DNA from: Chryseobacterium nakagawai
GTDB lineage: Bacteria > Bacteroidota > Bacteroidia > Flavobacteriales > Weeksellaceae
NCBI RefSeq assembly: GCF_900637665.1
Contig: NZ_LR134386.1
Location: 2,038,501 to 2,102,500, forward strand
Direction: 5' to 3'
Length of the DNA stretch: 64,000 nucleotides
The translations under genes and the position numbers were made by a program. Positions 10,081-19,302 of the stretch are shown here, in pieces; the first letter of the stretch is position 1; each line of letters starts with the position of its first letter. The notes under the pieces were generated by a model. The model made no database searches, was not told the origin of the DNA, and worked only from the letters and a program-made list of their open reading frames with translations.

Positions 10081-12702
10081 ATGGATATGAAAAATAAAAC
10101 TCTACCTATTTTGTTTGCGGTATTTTCTGTTTTTCCGGTTATTGCATTCGGACAAGACAATGAAAAGCTTATTAAAGATTATATTTCTCAAAATAAAATA
10201 AGAGAATATAAAAAATATGATCTCAATAATTTTATTATAGATAATGTAGATGCTTCAAAATCTTTAAATGGGAATGTTGTGAAATTTATACAGACTTATA
10301 AAGGCTTGCCAATATATAATTCTGTGGGGACAGCACTTATTAAAGATAATAAAGTAGTTTATTATACAGATAATTTTGTAAAAGATTATACTATATCTGT
10401 CATTGGTAATGCCACTGTCAGCAAAACTGCTGCGCTTCATACCATTGCAGAAGATTTGAAGAAAAATGATGTGAAAGGCTTTCTTATTCGTGATTTTTCC
10501 GGAGAATCTGCTGACAGTAAAAAAGTTGCAAAACAAAGACTTGTATATGTAGATCATAAAGGGAGTTTGAAACTTGCTTATGAATATCTGTTAAGAGAAC
10601 CAAAATCACCAAGCTATTGGAACTATCTAATAGATACAAATACCGGTGAAATCATTGAAAAAACAGACTTGAATCTATCTTGTAATTTTCATCCAGGTGC
10701 TTATTCTCATAGCCATGGAGAGATAGATTTTATCCAAAATAAGCATGAGGGACCACAAAATAATATGGCTCAATTTACCCCTTTCCTGGCACCGGATAAT
10801 GCCAGTTATAATGTTTTTCCTTTACCGGTAGAAGCTCCTACATTCGGTTCAAGACAATTAATCTCTAATCCATGGAATTTAGCAGCTTCACCAGAAGGGT
10901 GGCATTCCGATGGAGATATTCATTATACGATTACAAGGGGGAATAATGTATATGCTTATGAAGATACAGGAGATGTAGATGCTGGTCTTTCTCCTGATGG
11001 TGGAACTACCAGAAATTTTGATTTTCCATTCAGTATCAATGGAACACCAGCTGCTAATCAAAATGCGTCTATTACTAATCTGTTTTATTTGAATAATAAA
11101 ATTCATGATGTATTTTATAAGTTTGGATTTACAGAATCAGCGAGAAACTTTCAGAAAAATAATTTTGGATTGGGTGGGCTCGGTGATGATTATGTAGAAG
11201 CGGAAGGTCAGGACGGAGGCGGACTTAATAATGCCAATTTCGGCACCCCTCCAGATGGAAATAATCCGTACATGCAGATGTATTTATGGTCACCCGTAAA
11301 TCAGATGTTCTTTTACAATGCTCCGGGAGCTGCTGTTGTACGTACACCTATTAATGGGACTGCTGAATTTGGTCCTGCATTAACAGCTACCGGCGTGACA
11401 GCCAACGTGCAGTTGTCATCAAATATATATGCTTGTACAGCGTTACCAGCTGGATCACTTGCAGGGAAAATAGGACTTATTGAAAGAGGTGGAGGGACAA
11501 ACTGTGGTTTTGCTGTAAAAGCAAAAAATGCCCAAGATGCCGGAGCCATTGGTGTTGTAATCTATAATAATGCAGCTGCTACCAATTTTCCGTGGGGAAT
11601 GGGCGGGACGGATCCTTCTATTACAATTCCTACAGTTTCCATCGAAAACTCAGAAGGAGAGTATATAAAAACTCAACTTGCTGCTAATACAGCAGTGAAC
11701 ATTACCCTTAAAAATGATCCGGCTACCAGTATTACTCCAGACGGAAGTTTTGATAATGGAATTGTAACCCATGAATATGGACATGGAATATCAAACCGAT
11801 TAACGGGTACAGGTTCTGGATGTTTGTCTACCTCTGCAAGTAGAGAGCAGATGGGAGAAGGCTGGTCTGATTTCTTTGCTTTAATGTTGACCAATAAGCC
11901 TGGTGATAATGCTTCGGTAGCAAGAGGTATGGGAACCTACGCAGGAGGAGAGCCAATAACAGGAGGCGGTATCAGACCTGCTAAATATTCCCCTAATTTT
12001 TCAGTGAATCCTTTTACGTATGGAACTACCAATCAAATGCAAGTTACCAATACCAATGGGAGTGTATCTACAGATTCTCATTCTATTGGTTTTGTCTGGG
12101 CTACTATGTTGTGGGATTTGCATTGGAAGTATGTTGAAAAATATGGATATTCATCAGATGTAATGTCAACGACTCCTAATGGAAGTACAAAAGTACTGCA
12201 AATAGTAGTGGATGCCTTGAAGCTTCAGGCATGTAACCCTAGCTTTATTGATGGAAGAGATGCAATATTGTCTGCAGATATGGCAACAACAAACGGTCAG
12301 GATAGATGTATGATCTGGAAAGTCTTCGCAAAAAGAGGGCTTGGAATAGGAGCTTCCGCAGGCGTGAAAAGTGTGGGTACGGATCAAGTAGAGAATTTTA
12401 ATATACCTGAAGACTGTGCTTCACTGGGAACTGATGAAGTAACTTCAATTAAAGATAATAAAATTTCTATTTATCCAAATCCTGCAAAAGATGAGTTTTA
12501 TATTAATTTCCCAAGTAAAACTCTTGGAAAAGTAAGTGTAGAATTATATGATATGTCTGGTAAATTGGTTTCTTCAGAAGATAAAATTTCACCTGAAAAT
12601 AAAAAATCAATTTCTACAAGCCGTCTGATAAATGGTACTTATATTGTAAAAGTGAAAGGGCTTGGTTTTGAAGCTAATTCTAAAGTGATTGTAAAAAAAT
12701 AA
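10081..12702 (+). CDS. M36 (fungalysin-type) metalloprotease, T9SS cargo, copy 2
   Basis: Read from ATG 10081 the enzyme has 873 residues; the in-frame ATG at 10048 is rejected because it sits in the promoter. Signal peptide, FTP propeptide region, catalytic domain with HEYGH at residues 564-568 and MGEGWSDFF, inserted PA domain (LIERGGGTNCGFAVK) and a T9SS tail (from SIYPNPAKDEF) follow the order of the copy at 6028. The first 16 codons are almost identical between the copies, while the FTP and PA regions have diverged most. The pair arose by duplication and both look functional; different substrate preference or expression is a reasonable guess. It has its own promoter and a strong terminator. 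Confidence 0.92.
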   Translation: MDMKNKTLPILFAVFSVFPVIAFGQDNEKLIKDYISQNKIREYKKYDLNNFIIDNVDASKSLNGNVVKFIQTYKGLPIYNSVGTALIKDNKVVYYTDNFVKDYTISVIGNATVSKTAALHTIAEDLKKNDVKGFLIRDFSGESADSKKVAKQRLVYVDHKGSLKLAYEYLLREPKSPSYWNYLIDTNTGEIIEKTDLNLSCNFHPGAYSHSHGEIDFIQNKHEGPQNNMAQFTPFLAPDNASYNVFPLPVEAPTFGSRQLISNPWNLAASPEGWHSDGDIHYTITRGNNVYAYEDTGDVDAGLSPDGGTTRNFDFPFSINGTPAANQNASITNLFYLNNKIHDVFYKFGFTESARNFQKNNFGLGGLGDDYVEAEGQDGGGLNNANFGTPPDGNNPYMQMYLWSPVNQMFFYNAPGAAVVRTPINGTAEFGPALTATGVTANVQLSSNIYACTALPAGSLAGKIGLIERGGGTNCGFAVKAKNAQDAGAIGVVIYNNAAATNFPWGMGGTDPSITIPTVSIENSEGEYIKTQLAANTAVNITLKNDPATSITPDGSFDNGIVTHEYGHGISNRLTGTGSGCLSTSASREQMGEGWSDFFALMLTNKPGDNASVARGMGTYAGGEPITGGGIRPAKYSPNFSVNPFTYGTTNQMQVTNTNGSVSTDSHSIGFVWATMLWDLHWKYVEKYGYSSDVMSTTPNGSTKVLQIVVDALKLQACNPSFIDGRDAILSADMATTNGQDRCMIWKVFAKRGLGIGASAGVKSVGTDQVENFNIPEDCASLGTDEVTSIKDNKISIYPNPAKDEFYINFPSKTLGKVSVELYDMSGKLVSSEDKISPENKKSISTSRLINGTYIVKVKGLGFEANSKVIVKK

Positions 12703-12723
12703 CTGATTATATAATCCATTTTA

Positions 12724-12756
12724 AAGATTGCCGCAAGCTTTGCTTGCGGCAATCTT
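12724..12756 (+). terminator. terminator after M36 copy 2
   Basis: Perfect 15-bp stem (AAGATTGCCGCAAGC and its complement) with a TTT loop, 22 bases past the stop codon. Confidence 0.9.
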
Positions 12757-12829
12757 ATTTATCTATCATGACAACACTCCAAGGTATTTTAATTTATATG
12801 TTGTACCTTTGCAGGCTGTTAAAAAAATT

Positions 12830-13816
12830 ATGAAGAAGAAAAATATACTAAAAGGTGTTTTATTTGTAGGGATTGGTGCTAGTATATACGGAATGTTGGC
12901 CACTTTTGTGAAAATGGCCTATCATGATGGTTTTACAACGTCTGAAGTGACGACCTCCCAATTTGTATTAGGTTTGACAGGGCTTTTGATCCTGAATTTG
13001 ATCCAAACCTTAACCTCGAAGAAGAAATTATCAATGCCCAACTCCAAAGAGGTCAGAATGCTGATGCTTGCCGGAACGTCATTGGGAGGAACAAGTTTGT
13101 TTTATTATATAGCAGTTCAGTATATCAACGTTTCCATTGCGATTGTATTGCTGATGCAATCGGTTTGGTTTAGTGTAGTGGTAGAAAGTATTATCACTAA
13201 AAAGCTACCGAATGCAAGAAAAATTGTGGCTGTAATTATTGTATTACTGGGAACGGTTTTAGCGACCAACCTTATTAATATGGAAATTGAACTGGATTGG
13301 CATGGAATATTCTGGGGACTGATGGCCGCAGCTTCATATACATTAACGATGTTTACTTCCAATACTTTAGCGACGCATTTACCTGTTTTCAGAAAGAGTA
13401 TTATTATGTTGGCAGGAGGTTCTATTGTTGTTTTTGCCTTTCTGTTCTTCGCACAGATAGGACCCATGTATTTTGATGGATTAAAAGCTTTTTATCTGAA
13501 TTTTACAGAAAATACAGAGCATATCCACTCTTTCAATTATTCAATATTTTTAACATATGGTTTTGTGTTGGCTTTATTCGGAACCATCATTCCACCAATT
13601 CTGTTCAATATCGGTTTCCCGAATGCAGGATTAGGATTAGGTAGTATTGTTTCTTCACTGGAACTCCCAGTTTCCGTAACCATGGCCTTTGTTCTATTGG
13701 GTGAACAAGTATTTTTAATACAATGGGTAGGAATTATATTGATTCTTTTTGCCATTGTTTTAATGAATCTTCCTTCCAAAAAAGAAAAAGAAGTTTCTAT
13801 GGCAGAAGTCTCTTAA
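12830..13816 (+). CDS. EamA-family DMT transporter
   Basis: A 328-residue inner-membrane permease when read from the ATG at 12830. The longer frame begins with a TTG inside the previous terminator and is rejected. A TACCTTTG -7 element at 12804-12811 also supports the short form. About ten transmembrane helices form two EamA repeats: the first ends near VLATNLINM, and the second carries the typical PxxLFNIGFPNAGLGLGSIVSSLELPVS-like loop, with its conserved Pro and Glu, before the last two helices. The family exports or imports small metabolites; the substrate cannot be deduced. Monocistronic. Confidence 0.85.
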   Translation: MKKKNILKGVLFVGIGASIYGMLATFVKMAYHDGFTTSEVTTSQFVLGLTGLLILNLIQTLTSKKKLSMPNSKEVRMLMLAGTSLGGTSLFYYIAVQYINVSIAIVLLMQSVWFSVVVESIITKKLPNARKIVAVIIVLLGTVLATNLINMEIELDWHGIFWGLMAAASYTLTMFTSNTLATHLPVFRKSIIMLAGGSIVVFAFLFFAQIGPMYFDGLKAFYLNFTENTEHIHSFNYSIFLTYGFVLALFGTIIPPILFNIGFPNAGLGLGSIVSSLELPVSVTMAFVLLGEQVFLIQWVGIILILFAIVLMNLPSKKEKEVSMAEVS

Positions 13817-13846
13817 AAAATAATATTTAACTAAAAATAACAGTTG

Positions 13847-13875
13847 AAAACCGTTCCTTTTGGAGCGGTTTTTTT
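13847..13875 (+). terminator. terminator after DMT gene
   Basis: AACCGTTCC / GGAGCGGTT stem (one mismatch) with a T-rich loop and a following run of T. Confidence 0.85.
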
Positions 13876-13902
13876 AATTTTAAAAACTTAAAGTAAAATA
13901 TA

Positions 13903-14898
13903 ATGAGATATTTCAGAAATATAGCGACTGCAATAGTATTAGTAACCGGATCAGGAATCCTGTTTTCACAAATAAAGCCATTGGATGCCATGCTATCTGA
14001 TTATCAATATCCTTACGAAGTACATTTTAAGGACTTAAAATCTCAGGATAACAATCTGAAGATGGCTTATATGGATGTAGAACCTCAAAAAGCCAATGGA
14101 AAAACTATTCTGCTCCTTCATGGGAAAAATTTTAACGGAGCCTATTGGGAAAGAACCGCGAAAGATCTTTCGGAAAAAGGATTCAGAGTGATTATTCCGG
14201 ATCAGATTGGGTTTGGAAAGTCTTCAAAACCGCATAGCTATCAGTTTTCCTTTTCACAACTGGCAGAAAATACAAAAGCTGTTTTGGATGAATTAGGAAT
14301 TGATAAGACCATTGTTCTGGGACATTCAATGGGGGGTATGGTAGCTACAAGGTTTACGTTGCTTTATCCTGAAAAAGTTCAAAAACTAATCCTTGAAAAC
14401 CCTATCGGACTTGAAGATTATAAAACGTTTGCAGCCTACCAGAATATAGATCAGGCCTACCAATCAGAACTTAAGAATACGGCGGAAACCTATAAAAATT
14501 ATCAGTTAAAGTTCTATTATGATAATAAATGGAAAGCAGAATATCAGCCATGGCTGGATCTTATTGCTGGCTGGACATTACATAAAGACTATCCACAGGT
14601 AGCGTGGGATGCTGCATTGACCTCTGATATGATCTATAACCAGCCTGTTTGCTATGAGTTTAAAAATATAAAAGTTCCCACTTTACTCATCATTGGAACC
14701 AGAGACAGAACTGCAATAGGGAAAGATAGAGCTCCAAAGGAACTTCAGCCTAAAATGGGGCAGTATCAGGAACTGGGAAAGAAAACCCAGCGTGAAATTG
14801 CAGGTTCTCAACTGGTGGAATTAGAAAACGTTGGTCATCTTCCGCATATTGAAGTCTATCCTAAGTTTTTTGAGGCTTTATATAACTTTATTAAATAA
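13903..14898 (+). CDS. secreted alpha/beta-fold hydrolase
   Basis: A 331-residue protein with an N-terminal signal peptide (about 1-23, ending LFSQ). The alpha/beta-hydrolase core shows the oxyanion segment LLHGKNFNGAYW, the nucleophile elbow GHSMGG (Ser), the acid region IIGTRDRTAIGKDRAP (Asp) and the catalytic His in VGHLPHIE. The arrangement is close to proline iminopeptidase and haloalkane dehalogenase relatives, but cap-domain sequence is too variable to choose. It acts in the periplasm or outside. The lead to the next gene is 146 bp, so it is not part of the downstream island. Confidence 0.85.
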   Translation: MRYFRNIATAIVLVTGSGILFSQIKPLDAMLSDYQYPYEVHFKDLKSQDNNLKMAYMDVEPQKANGKTILLLHGKNFNGAYWERTAKDLSEKGFRVIIPDQIGFGKSSKPHSYQFSFSQLAENTKAVLDELGIDKTIVLGHSMGGMVATRFTLLYPEKVQKLILENPIGLEDYKTFAAYQNIDQAYQSELKNTAETYKNYQLKFYYDNKWKAEYQPWLDLIAGWTLHKDYPQVAWDAALTSDMIYNQPVCYEFKNIKVPTLLIIGTRDRTAIGKDRAPKELQPKMGQYQELGKKTQREIAGSQLVELENVGHLPHIEVYPKFFEALYNFIK

Positions 14899-14987
14899 TC
14901 TGAACAGGTTCTTTTCCTAAATGATTGTTTGTAATCTGGCTGTAACAAGGAACTAAAACGACTGTATAATTTTCTATTTATCCAAAA

Positions 14988-15017
14988 CTGGTGATAAACA
15001 GAAATTTGTTAACTTTG
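14988..15017 (+). promoter_or_regulatory. possible promoter of the 15045-22351 island
   Basis: A perfect -7 element TAACTTTG lies at 15010-15017. The -33 position holds CTG (14988-14990, 19 nt upstream) rather than TTG. The implied leader is about 20-25 nt. No other convincing promoter is seen before 22351. Confidence 0.4.
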
Positions 15018-15044
15018 GGGACACACTAAAGACGAAATGAGTTA

Positions 15045-16037
15045 ATGATGTCGGAGATAAGATTATCTAAAAAACAAATTCTACACAGATTAAATACGAT
15101 CAAAATAAGACCTTCCGGACTTCAAGGGAGAAAGTATGGGGTGTCTGTGAAATATTTTTCCGGTAACGATGAGAAACCCTCCAAAAGGATAGATTATACT
15201 GTAGCTGCAAACCTTAATGTTGAATACGGAAAGGGAACATTAAGCCTTAATAAGGAAGATATTTTCTATAATCAACATGAGCCGGACAAAATCAATGAAA
15301 TTATTTCATCAGCATTGTCTGCCACTATTTACCCTGTGGAAGTAGATCTTAATGAAAAAGGAACCGGCACTGGCGAGATCATCAATCACGACAAGATGAT
15401 GGAAAGATGGAAGATTCAAAAATCAAAAATATCAGAAAAATATAGTAGTAAAGAGCTTGATGTTTTCTTTACCAATTTTGAAAATAAACTTCAAAATAAA
15501 GCTGTTATTGAGCAAAGTCTGCACAATGACTGGTTTTGGAACCTGTTTTTTCATCCTAAATTCATTCATTACGGAGATACCAGAACTGTTGAAAGAGATC
15601 TCTATCTTTCAGTGATTCCTTATCATGGACCGTTGAAATTTTCAGGAATACAGACTATCGATAAGTTTCCTACAGATTACCATTCCTTTGTCATAAAATT
15701 TGAAAGCGAAGAACTATTGGCTCCACGGTATTTTTATCCCGAGGGTCACCATGATGATGGGACTCTTTATATGACCCTTAAAGTGATCTTCGATCATGAT
15801 CTGTATCATCATTTTCCAATGCATACAAGAGCTTATTTTGAAGTATTCTCCAGAGATTGGTCGGGGAAGAAAGTATTCGTGAAAAAGATTCATTATACCC
15901 AATATCAGTTGGGATCAGAGGAATATAAAGGCAAAATATTAGATGAAAGCAGTCCTTTTATTACGGGTGGTCTTGTCAAAGTTCAGCCTAATAAATGGGG
16001 ATTTGATAATTTCGAAAGGATCGAAAATGACTGGTAA
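15045..16037 (+). CDS. unknown protein, first gene of putative effector island
   Basis: A 330-residue protein without signal peptide or membrane helix, and I do not recognise a family. The first 35 residues are basic (MSEIRLSKKQILHRLNTIKI). The middle carries an aromatic stretch (HNDWFWNLFFHPKFIHYGD), and the last third is beta-rich with a histidine cluster (FDHDLYHHFPMHTRAYFEV). Two adjacent ATG codons at 15045 and 15048 could both serve. It is followed after 47 bp by the DUF4280 gene in the same direction. Its place at the head of the run suggests a cytoplasmic adaptor or chaperone for the large downstream protein, but that is inference from position only. Confidence 0.75.
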   Translation: MMSEIRLSKKQILHRLNTIKIRPSGLQGRKYGVSVKYFSGNDEKPSKRIDYTVAANLNVEYGKGTLSLNKEDIFYNQHEPDKINEIISSALSATIYPVEVDLNEKGTGTGEIINHDKMMERWKIQKSKISEKYSSKELDVFFTNFENKLQNKAVIEQSLHNDWFWNLFFHPKFIHYGDTRTVERDLYLSVIPYHGPLKFSGIQTIDKFPTDYHSFVIKFESEELLAPRYFYPEGHHDDGTLYMTLKVIFDHDLYHHFPMHTRAYFEVFSRDWSGKKVFVKKIHYTQYQLGSEEYKGKILDESSPFITGGLVKVQPNKWGFDNFERIENDW

Positions 16038-16084
16038 CGCTTATCGGTTCAGGAAAAAGACTTATTTTTACAAAAACACACCAA

Positions 16085-16561
16085 ATGTCACTAAAAGAAA
16101 AAGTAGTACAGGGAGCACTCTGCCAATGTAAATTTGGCTCTGCTCCGGATAAACTGAAAGTGCTTACACAAACCAAATATTATGTGAATGACAATGCAGG
16201 CAGCAGTAAGCTTGCCGCAACTCATAAAGATATCGGAGCTACCTTTGAGAAGAATACTTTTGGTTCATGCTCCAAAAAAAATAATACCCCATGCTCAGCT
16301 GTAGTTACCCAATGGAGCGGCTATTACGAAAAAGAACTCTACGATCCACCCGGAGGTTATATCCTGCTGCAAGACAGCAAAGCAACCTGTCCCATCGGAG
16401 GTACAGACTGTATTTCTATTATTAAATCCGGACAAATGGGAGAACCTACCAAAAAGAATCTTCAGAATTCGGATAGTGAATTGCAGTCGCATGTGAATCC
16501 TTTGATGGATATGAAGAACCTTGATAAAAAAGATCCTTACAAATTCTTAAATGCTGAATAA
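16085..16561 (+). CDS. DUF4280 (PAAR-like) protein
   Basis: A 158-residue soluble protein. The start GALCQCKFGSAPDKLKVL, a central Cys-containing turn and the closing CPIGGTDCISIIKSGQ match the DUF4280 pattern, whose members are PAAR-like. PAAR proteins form the sharpened tip of the type VI secretion spike and carry effectors. Six or more cysteines are visible, as expected for a metal-bound tip. The gene is two bases from the following 912-residue gene, so the two are co-translated. In Bacteroidetes such proteins accompany the subtype iii secretion system. No structural genes of that system are in this window, so this would be an orphan tip-effector locus. Confidence 0.75.
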   Translation: MSLKEKVVQGALCQCKFGSAPDKLKVLTQTKYYVNDNAGSSKLAATHKDIGATFEKNTFGSCSKKNNTPCSAVVTQWSGYYEKELYDPPGGYILLQDSKATCPIGGTDCISIIKSGQMGEPTKKNLQNSDSELQSHVNPLMDMKNLDKKDPYKFLNAE

Positions 16562-16563
16562 TT

Positions 16564-19302
16564 ATGCCGGATAATATTGAAAATACAGTAGGACTACAGT
16601 TTTGTCTATGGAAAGAAAACAATAAGGTAAACTCCGTCCCTAAAGGAAATACCTATCCATTATATTTAAATAAGCGGAATGAATTTTTTGTTGATGAAAG
16701 CTGTGTGGGAAAGAAAAGCAAAAATCCCAAACATACGGTGGAGCAGGCTAGATGGGCTTTTATTTATGACTTTTTTTATAAAAATTTAGAGAAAGCTAAA
16801 CAAGAAGATATTACTGAAAACTTATGGGGCCCCTTGAGTGGAGGTAAGGAAAAGATAGCCAAATATGGACTAGGACTAAAATATAAACAAGGGAGCAGCC
16901 TTGTCTTTAATCCTCAGGCCTATAGCTATTATTTTGGATTTAAACAGAGGGTGGAACTTTTTAGTGAAAATCCAGGAACGGGTTTTTATTTTTATATTGT
17001 TCCCGTAGATAAACCTAAAATATCCTATGCCTATTTTACCAAGAGTGAAGAAGTGAAACACTATGGAGAAAGTGTTACACTACAAATTATGCTTCATGCC
17101 TATAATTTGGATGAGAAGAATAAATATAAGGCAAAGTTATATCTGTTAGAAGAAACCTCAGCAAAAGGACTTACGGAAACTGATGATTTTGAAGATAATA
17201 ATCTTTGGAAAGAGCCTAAGGTGTATAATATCTCAAATAATGTGAGGGCAGATGATGATTGGAATTCTTATATCAATACTACATTCCCTATAGAAATTGA
17301 ATGGAAAAAGAATCAAAATGTAAAGAAGAATTTTACGGTTATATTGGAAATCTATAGATATTGGAACGAGCCAGGTATGATTTATGGAACCAATTCCAAG
17401 GAAGAAAGGGTAAATTATAAAAATTATGCAGATGATCCTACAAGTGATCTTATAGAATACGATCCCAAGGTATTGGGCTTGAAGGATATCGATGATAAAA
17501 ATTCGATTTCCAGTAGATTCATTGTGTCTGAAGAATTAATGGATCATTATCTTACTCGTATTGAACAGGAGAAAAATAATATGATTCAATATATTGGGGA
17601 TATTGAGTACAATCAAAGGGAGTTTGATCCATGCGGATATTCAAAGATTACGGTAAAAGATGAGGATGATAAAGATAGAGAAACTTTTGTCATATTTGAT
17701 GAAACGGCAACCGTAGGTCCGATAGATAAAAGTAAGGAAAGTTTTAATATTATAACCGGAGATAGCCGGAAGAATATTTCCATTACTTTAGACAAACTTA
17801 CTACTCAAGATACCTTTTGTCAAGGATTATTGCTGGATGAAGGGCAAAAACATTCTGAGAAGAAGAATGTCTTCCAAGTAGACAAAGTTTATGCTGCCTT
17901 AAAAAATGGAGCTACACATGTAAGACAGGCAGATACTACCCATCATGAACAGCAGAGAAGTGCAGGAGTTGCAACAACCAAAGAAAATGAAAGTGATACA
18001 GATGTTTTAAAAACAAATAATGCATATCAGGTAGCTGTAGCTCAGCAATGGAAAGAAGGAGTTGACTATAAGATTGACAGCAATGAGAAGATTACCTTGA
18101 TGTTGAGGTATATGTATAATAAGACTGCTTTTGAAAGTTTTCAAAACCCTGATAATACAAGAGCAAATAATGCAATAAATTTATTATGGATTTTCAGATA
18201 CTTTTGGTTTACGGATAAAACTGCCCAAGTTTATTTTTTACCTGTATCTACTTGCAGATATCCCAATCAATTGGTTAAGATAAATGTTTGGCCGGATATT
18301 GAATGGGAAGTTTCATTCATTATTTCAACCAATGAATCTCATACTTTGAGTTTCGGAAAAAAGGAGGATTTAACTAGTTATCCTGCAGGACAAGGATTGA
18401 GATTCTCAGATAAGTTTAAGTTCAAGAGTGAATATAAAGGATTTAGCTTTTCTACAGATATTTCTGTAAAGGTGAATGGTGATGTTCACAAATTTGGAAT
18501 GGAAAAGATTGAAAATATCATAAAAAAACTTGCTGATTTGAAGTCGTTTTTAGATAAATTTAATCCTGAAAATTCAGCAAATGCTAGTACTGGAGGCTTT
18601 AAGGAATATTTTAGCTTTAAGCTTGTCTCTCCAAATGTGGTATTGGCTTTTAAATGGAACCTAGGGAGTGTTGTTGAAAAGGAAAATAACCATAAAGTTG
18701 TAACAATGCTTAACGGAGCTTTCAAATTGGCTCCTCTTATCGGAATAAACTTTGAAGTTGATTTATTTGTTATTACAGATAGTATCAAAGTGTATGGTAT
18801 TGGTGATATTACAAAATTTATCAGAAAAGCTATTGAATGGGTGACTGAAACAGACATATATTTGCTGGCTTATGTAAATATTGAATTGAATGGAGAATTC
18901 ACTATAGTATATAATTCAATCAATGGTATTGATGATAAGAAATCTAACAAGAAGGCTATTTTAAGTATTCCATTCGGTGTTAAAGGAGGTATAAAAAGTA
19001 ATGAGGAAAACGTCATCATACTGCCTACAGGTGAGAAAAAAGAAAGATTCGAAGCAGAAATCTCCATCAACTCAGGAATTGAGATTGTAGAAGAATTAGG
19101 AACCGATAATACTGGCCCTTATAAAAAGAATAGCTATGTTTTCAAAGGTTTGAACGTAAAGGTTGTTATAGTGGAAAATGTCTTCAGTAGAAATAGAATC
19201 TCAGTAATACCAAAGATTGACGAAACTTTTGAGGTAATGAAAGAGGACAAGATCGGTCCTGAAAGTATTGAATATTTAAATAATAAAAAAGATGAGAAAT
19301 AA
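16564..19302 (+). CDS. large unknown protein, candidate T6SS effector
   Basis: A 912-residue protein without signal peptide, of no family I can name. N-terminal ~130 residues are mixed. Residues ~135-310 look like an Ig-like beta domain starting ISYAYFTKSEEVKHYGESV, a form I associate with delivered Bacteroidetes proteins. A middle region (about 340-560) follows. The C-terminal ~300 residues alternate hydrophobic and polar residues with conspicuous Asn/Lys/Ile content, suggesting extended beta strands. No HExxH, nuclease HNH or lipase GxSxG motif stands out. The stop overlaps the next gene by 11 bp. Position right after a PAAR-like gene and before a lipoprotein gene makes an antibacterial effector the leading idea; a membrane-acting beta-structured toxin is one option. 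Base composition is more AT-rich than the housekeeping genes. Confidence 0.6.
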   Translation: MPDNIENTVGLQFCLWKENNKVNSVPKGNTYPLYLNKRNEFFVDESCVGKKSKNPKHTVEQARWAFIYDFFYKNLEKAKQEDITENLWGPLSGGKEKIAKYGLGLKYKQGSSLVFNPQAYSYYFGFKQRVELFSENPGTGFYFYIVPVDKPKISYAYFTKSEEVKHYGESVTLQIMLHAYNLDEKNKYKAKLYLLEETSAKGLTETDDFEDNNLWKEPKVYNISNNVRADDDWNSYINTTFPIEIEWKKNQNVKKNFTVILEIYRYWNEPGMIYGTNSKEERVNYKNYADDPTSDLIEYDPKVLGLKDIDDKNSISSRFIVSEELMDHYLTRIEQEKNNMIQYIGDIEYNQREFDPCGYSKITVKDEDDKDRETFVIFDETATVGPIDKSKESFNIITGDSRKNISITLDKLTTQDTFCQGLLLDEGQKHSEKKNVFQVDKVYAALKNGATHVRQADTTHHEQQRSAGVATTKENESDTDVLKTNNAYQVAVAQQWKEGVDYKIDSNEKITLMLRYMYNKTAFESFQNPDNTRANNAINLLWIFRYFWFTDKTAQVYFLPVSTCRYPNQLVKINVWPDIEWEVSFIISTNESHTLSFGKKEDLTSYPAGQGLRFSDKFKFKSEYKGFSFSTDISVKVNGDVHKFGMEKIENIIKKLADLKSFLDKFNPENSANASTGGFKEYFSFKLVSPNVVLAFKWNLGSVVEKENNHKVVTMLNGAFKLAPLIGINFEVDLFVITDSIKVYGIGDITKFIRKAIEWVTETDIYLLAYVNIELNGEFTIVYNSINGIDDKKSNKKAILSIPFGVKGGIKSNEENVIILPTGEKKERFEAEISINSGIEIVEELGTDNTGPYKKNSYVFKGLNVKVVIVENVFSRNRISVIPKIDETFEVMKEDKIGPESIEYLNNKKDEK

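Noticed and set aside
12728..12829. N-terminal extension of the DMT transporter
   Set aside because: It starts with TTG inside the terminator of the previous gene and upstream of the -7 element; ATG 12830 is preferred.
13117..13467. Antisense frame of 116 codons inside the DMT transporter gene
   Set aside because: It is the shadow of a membrane-protein gene; hydrophobic codons on one strand leave open frames on the other.
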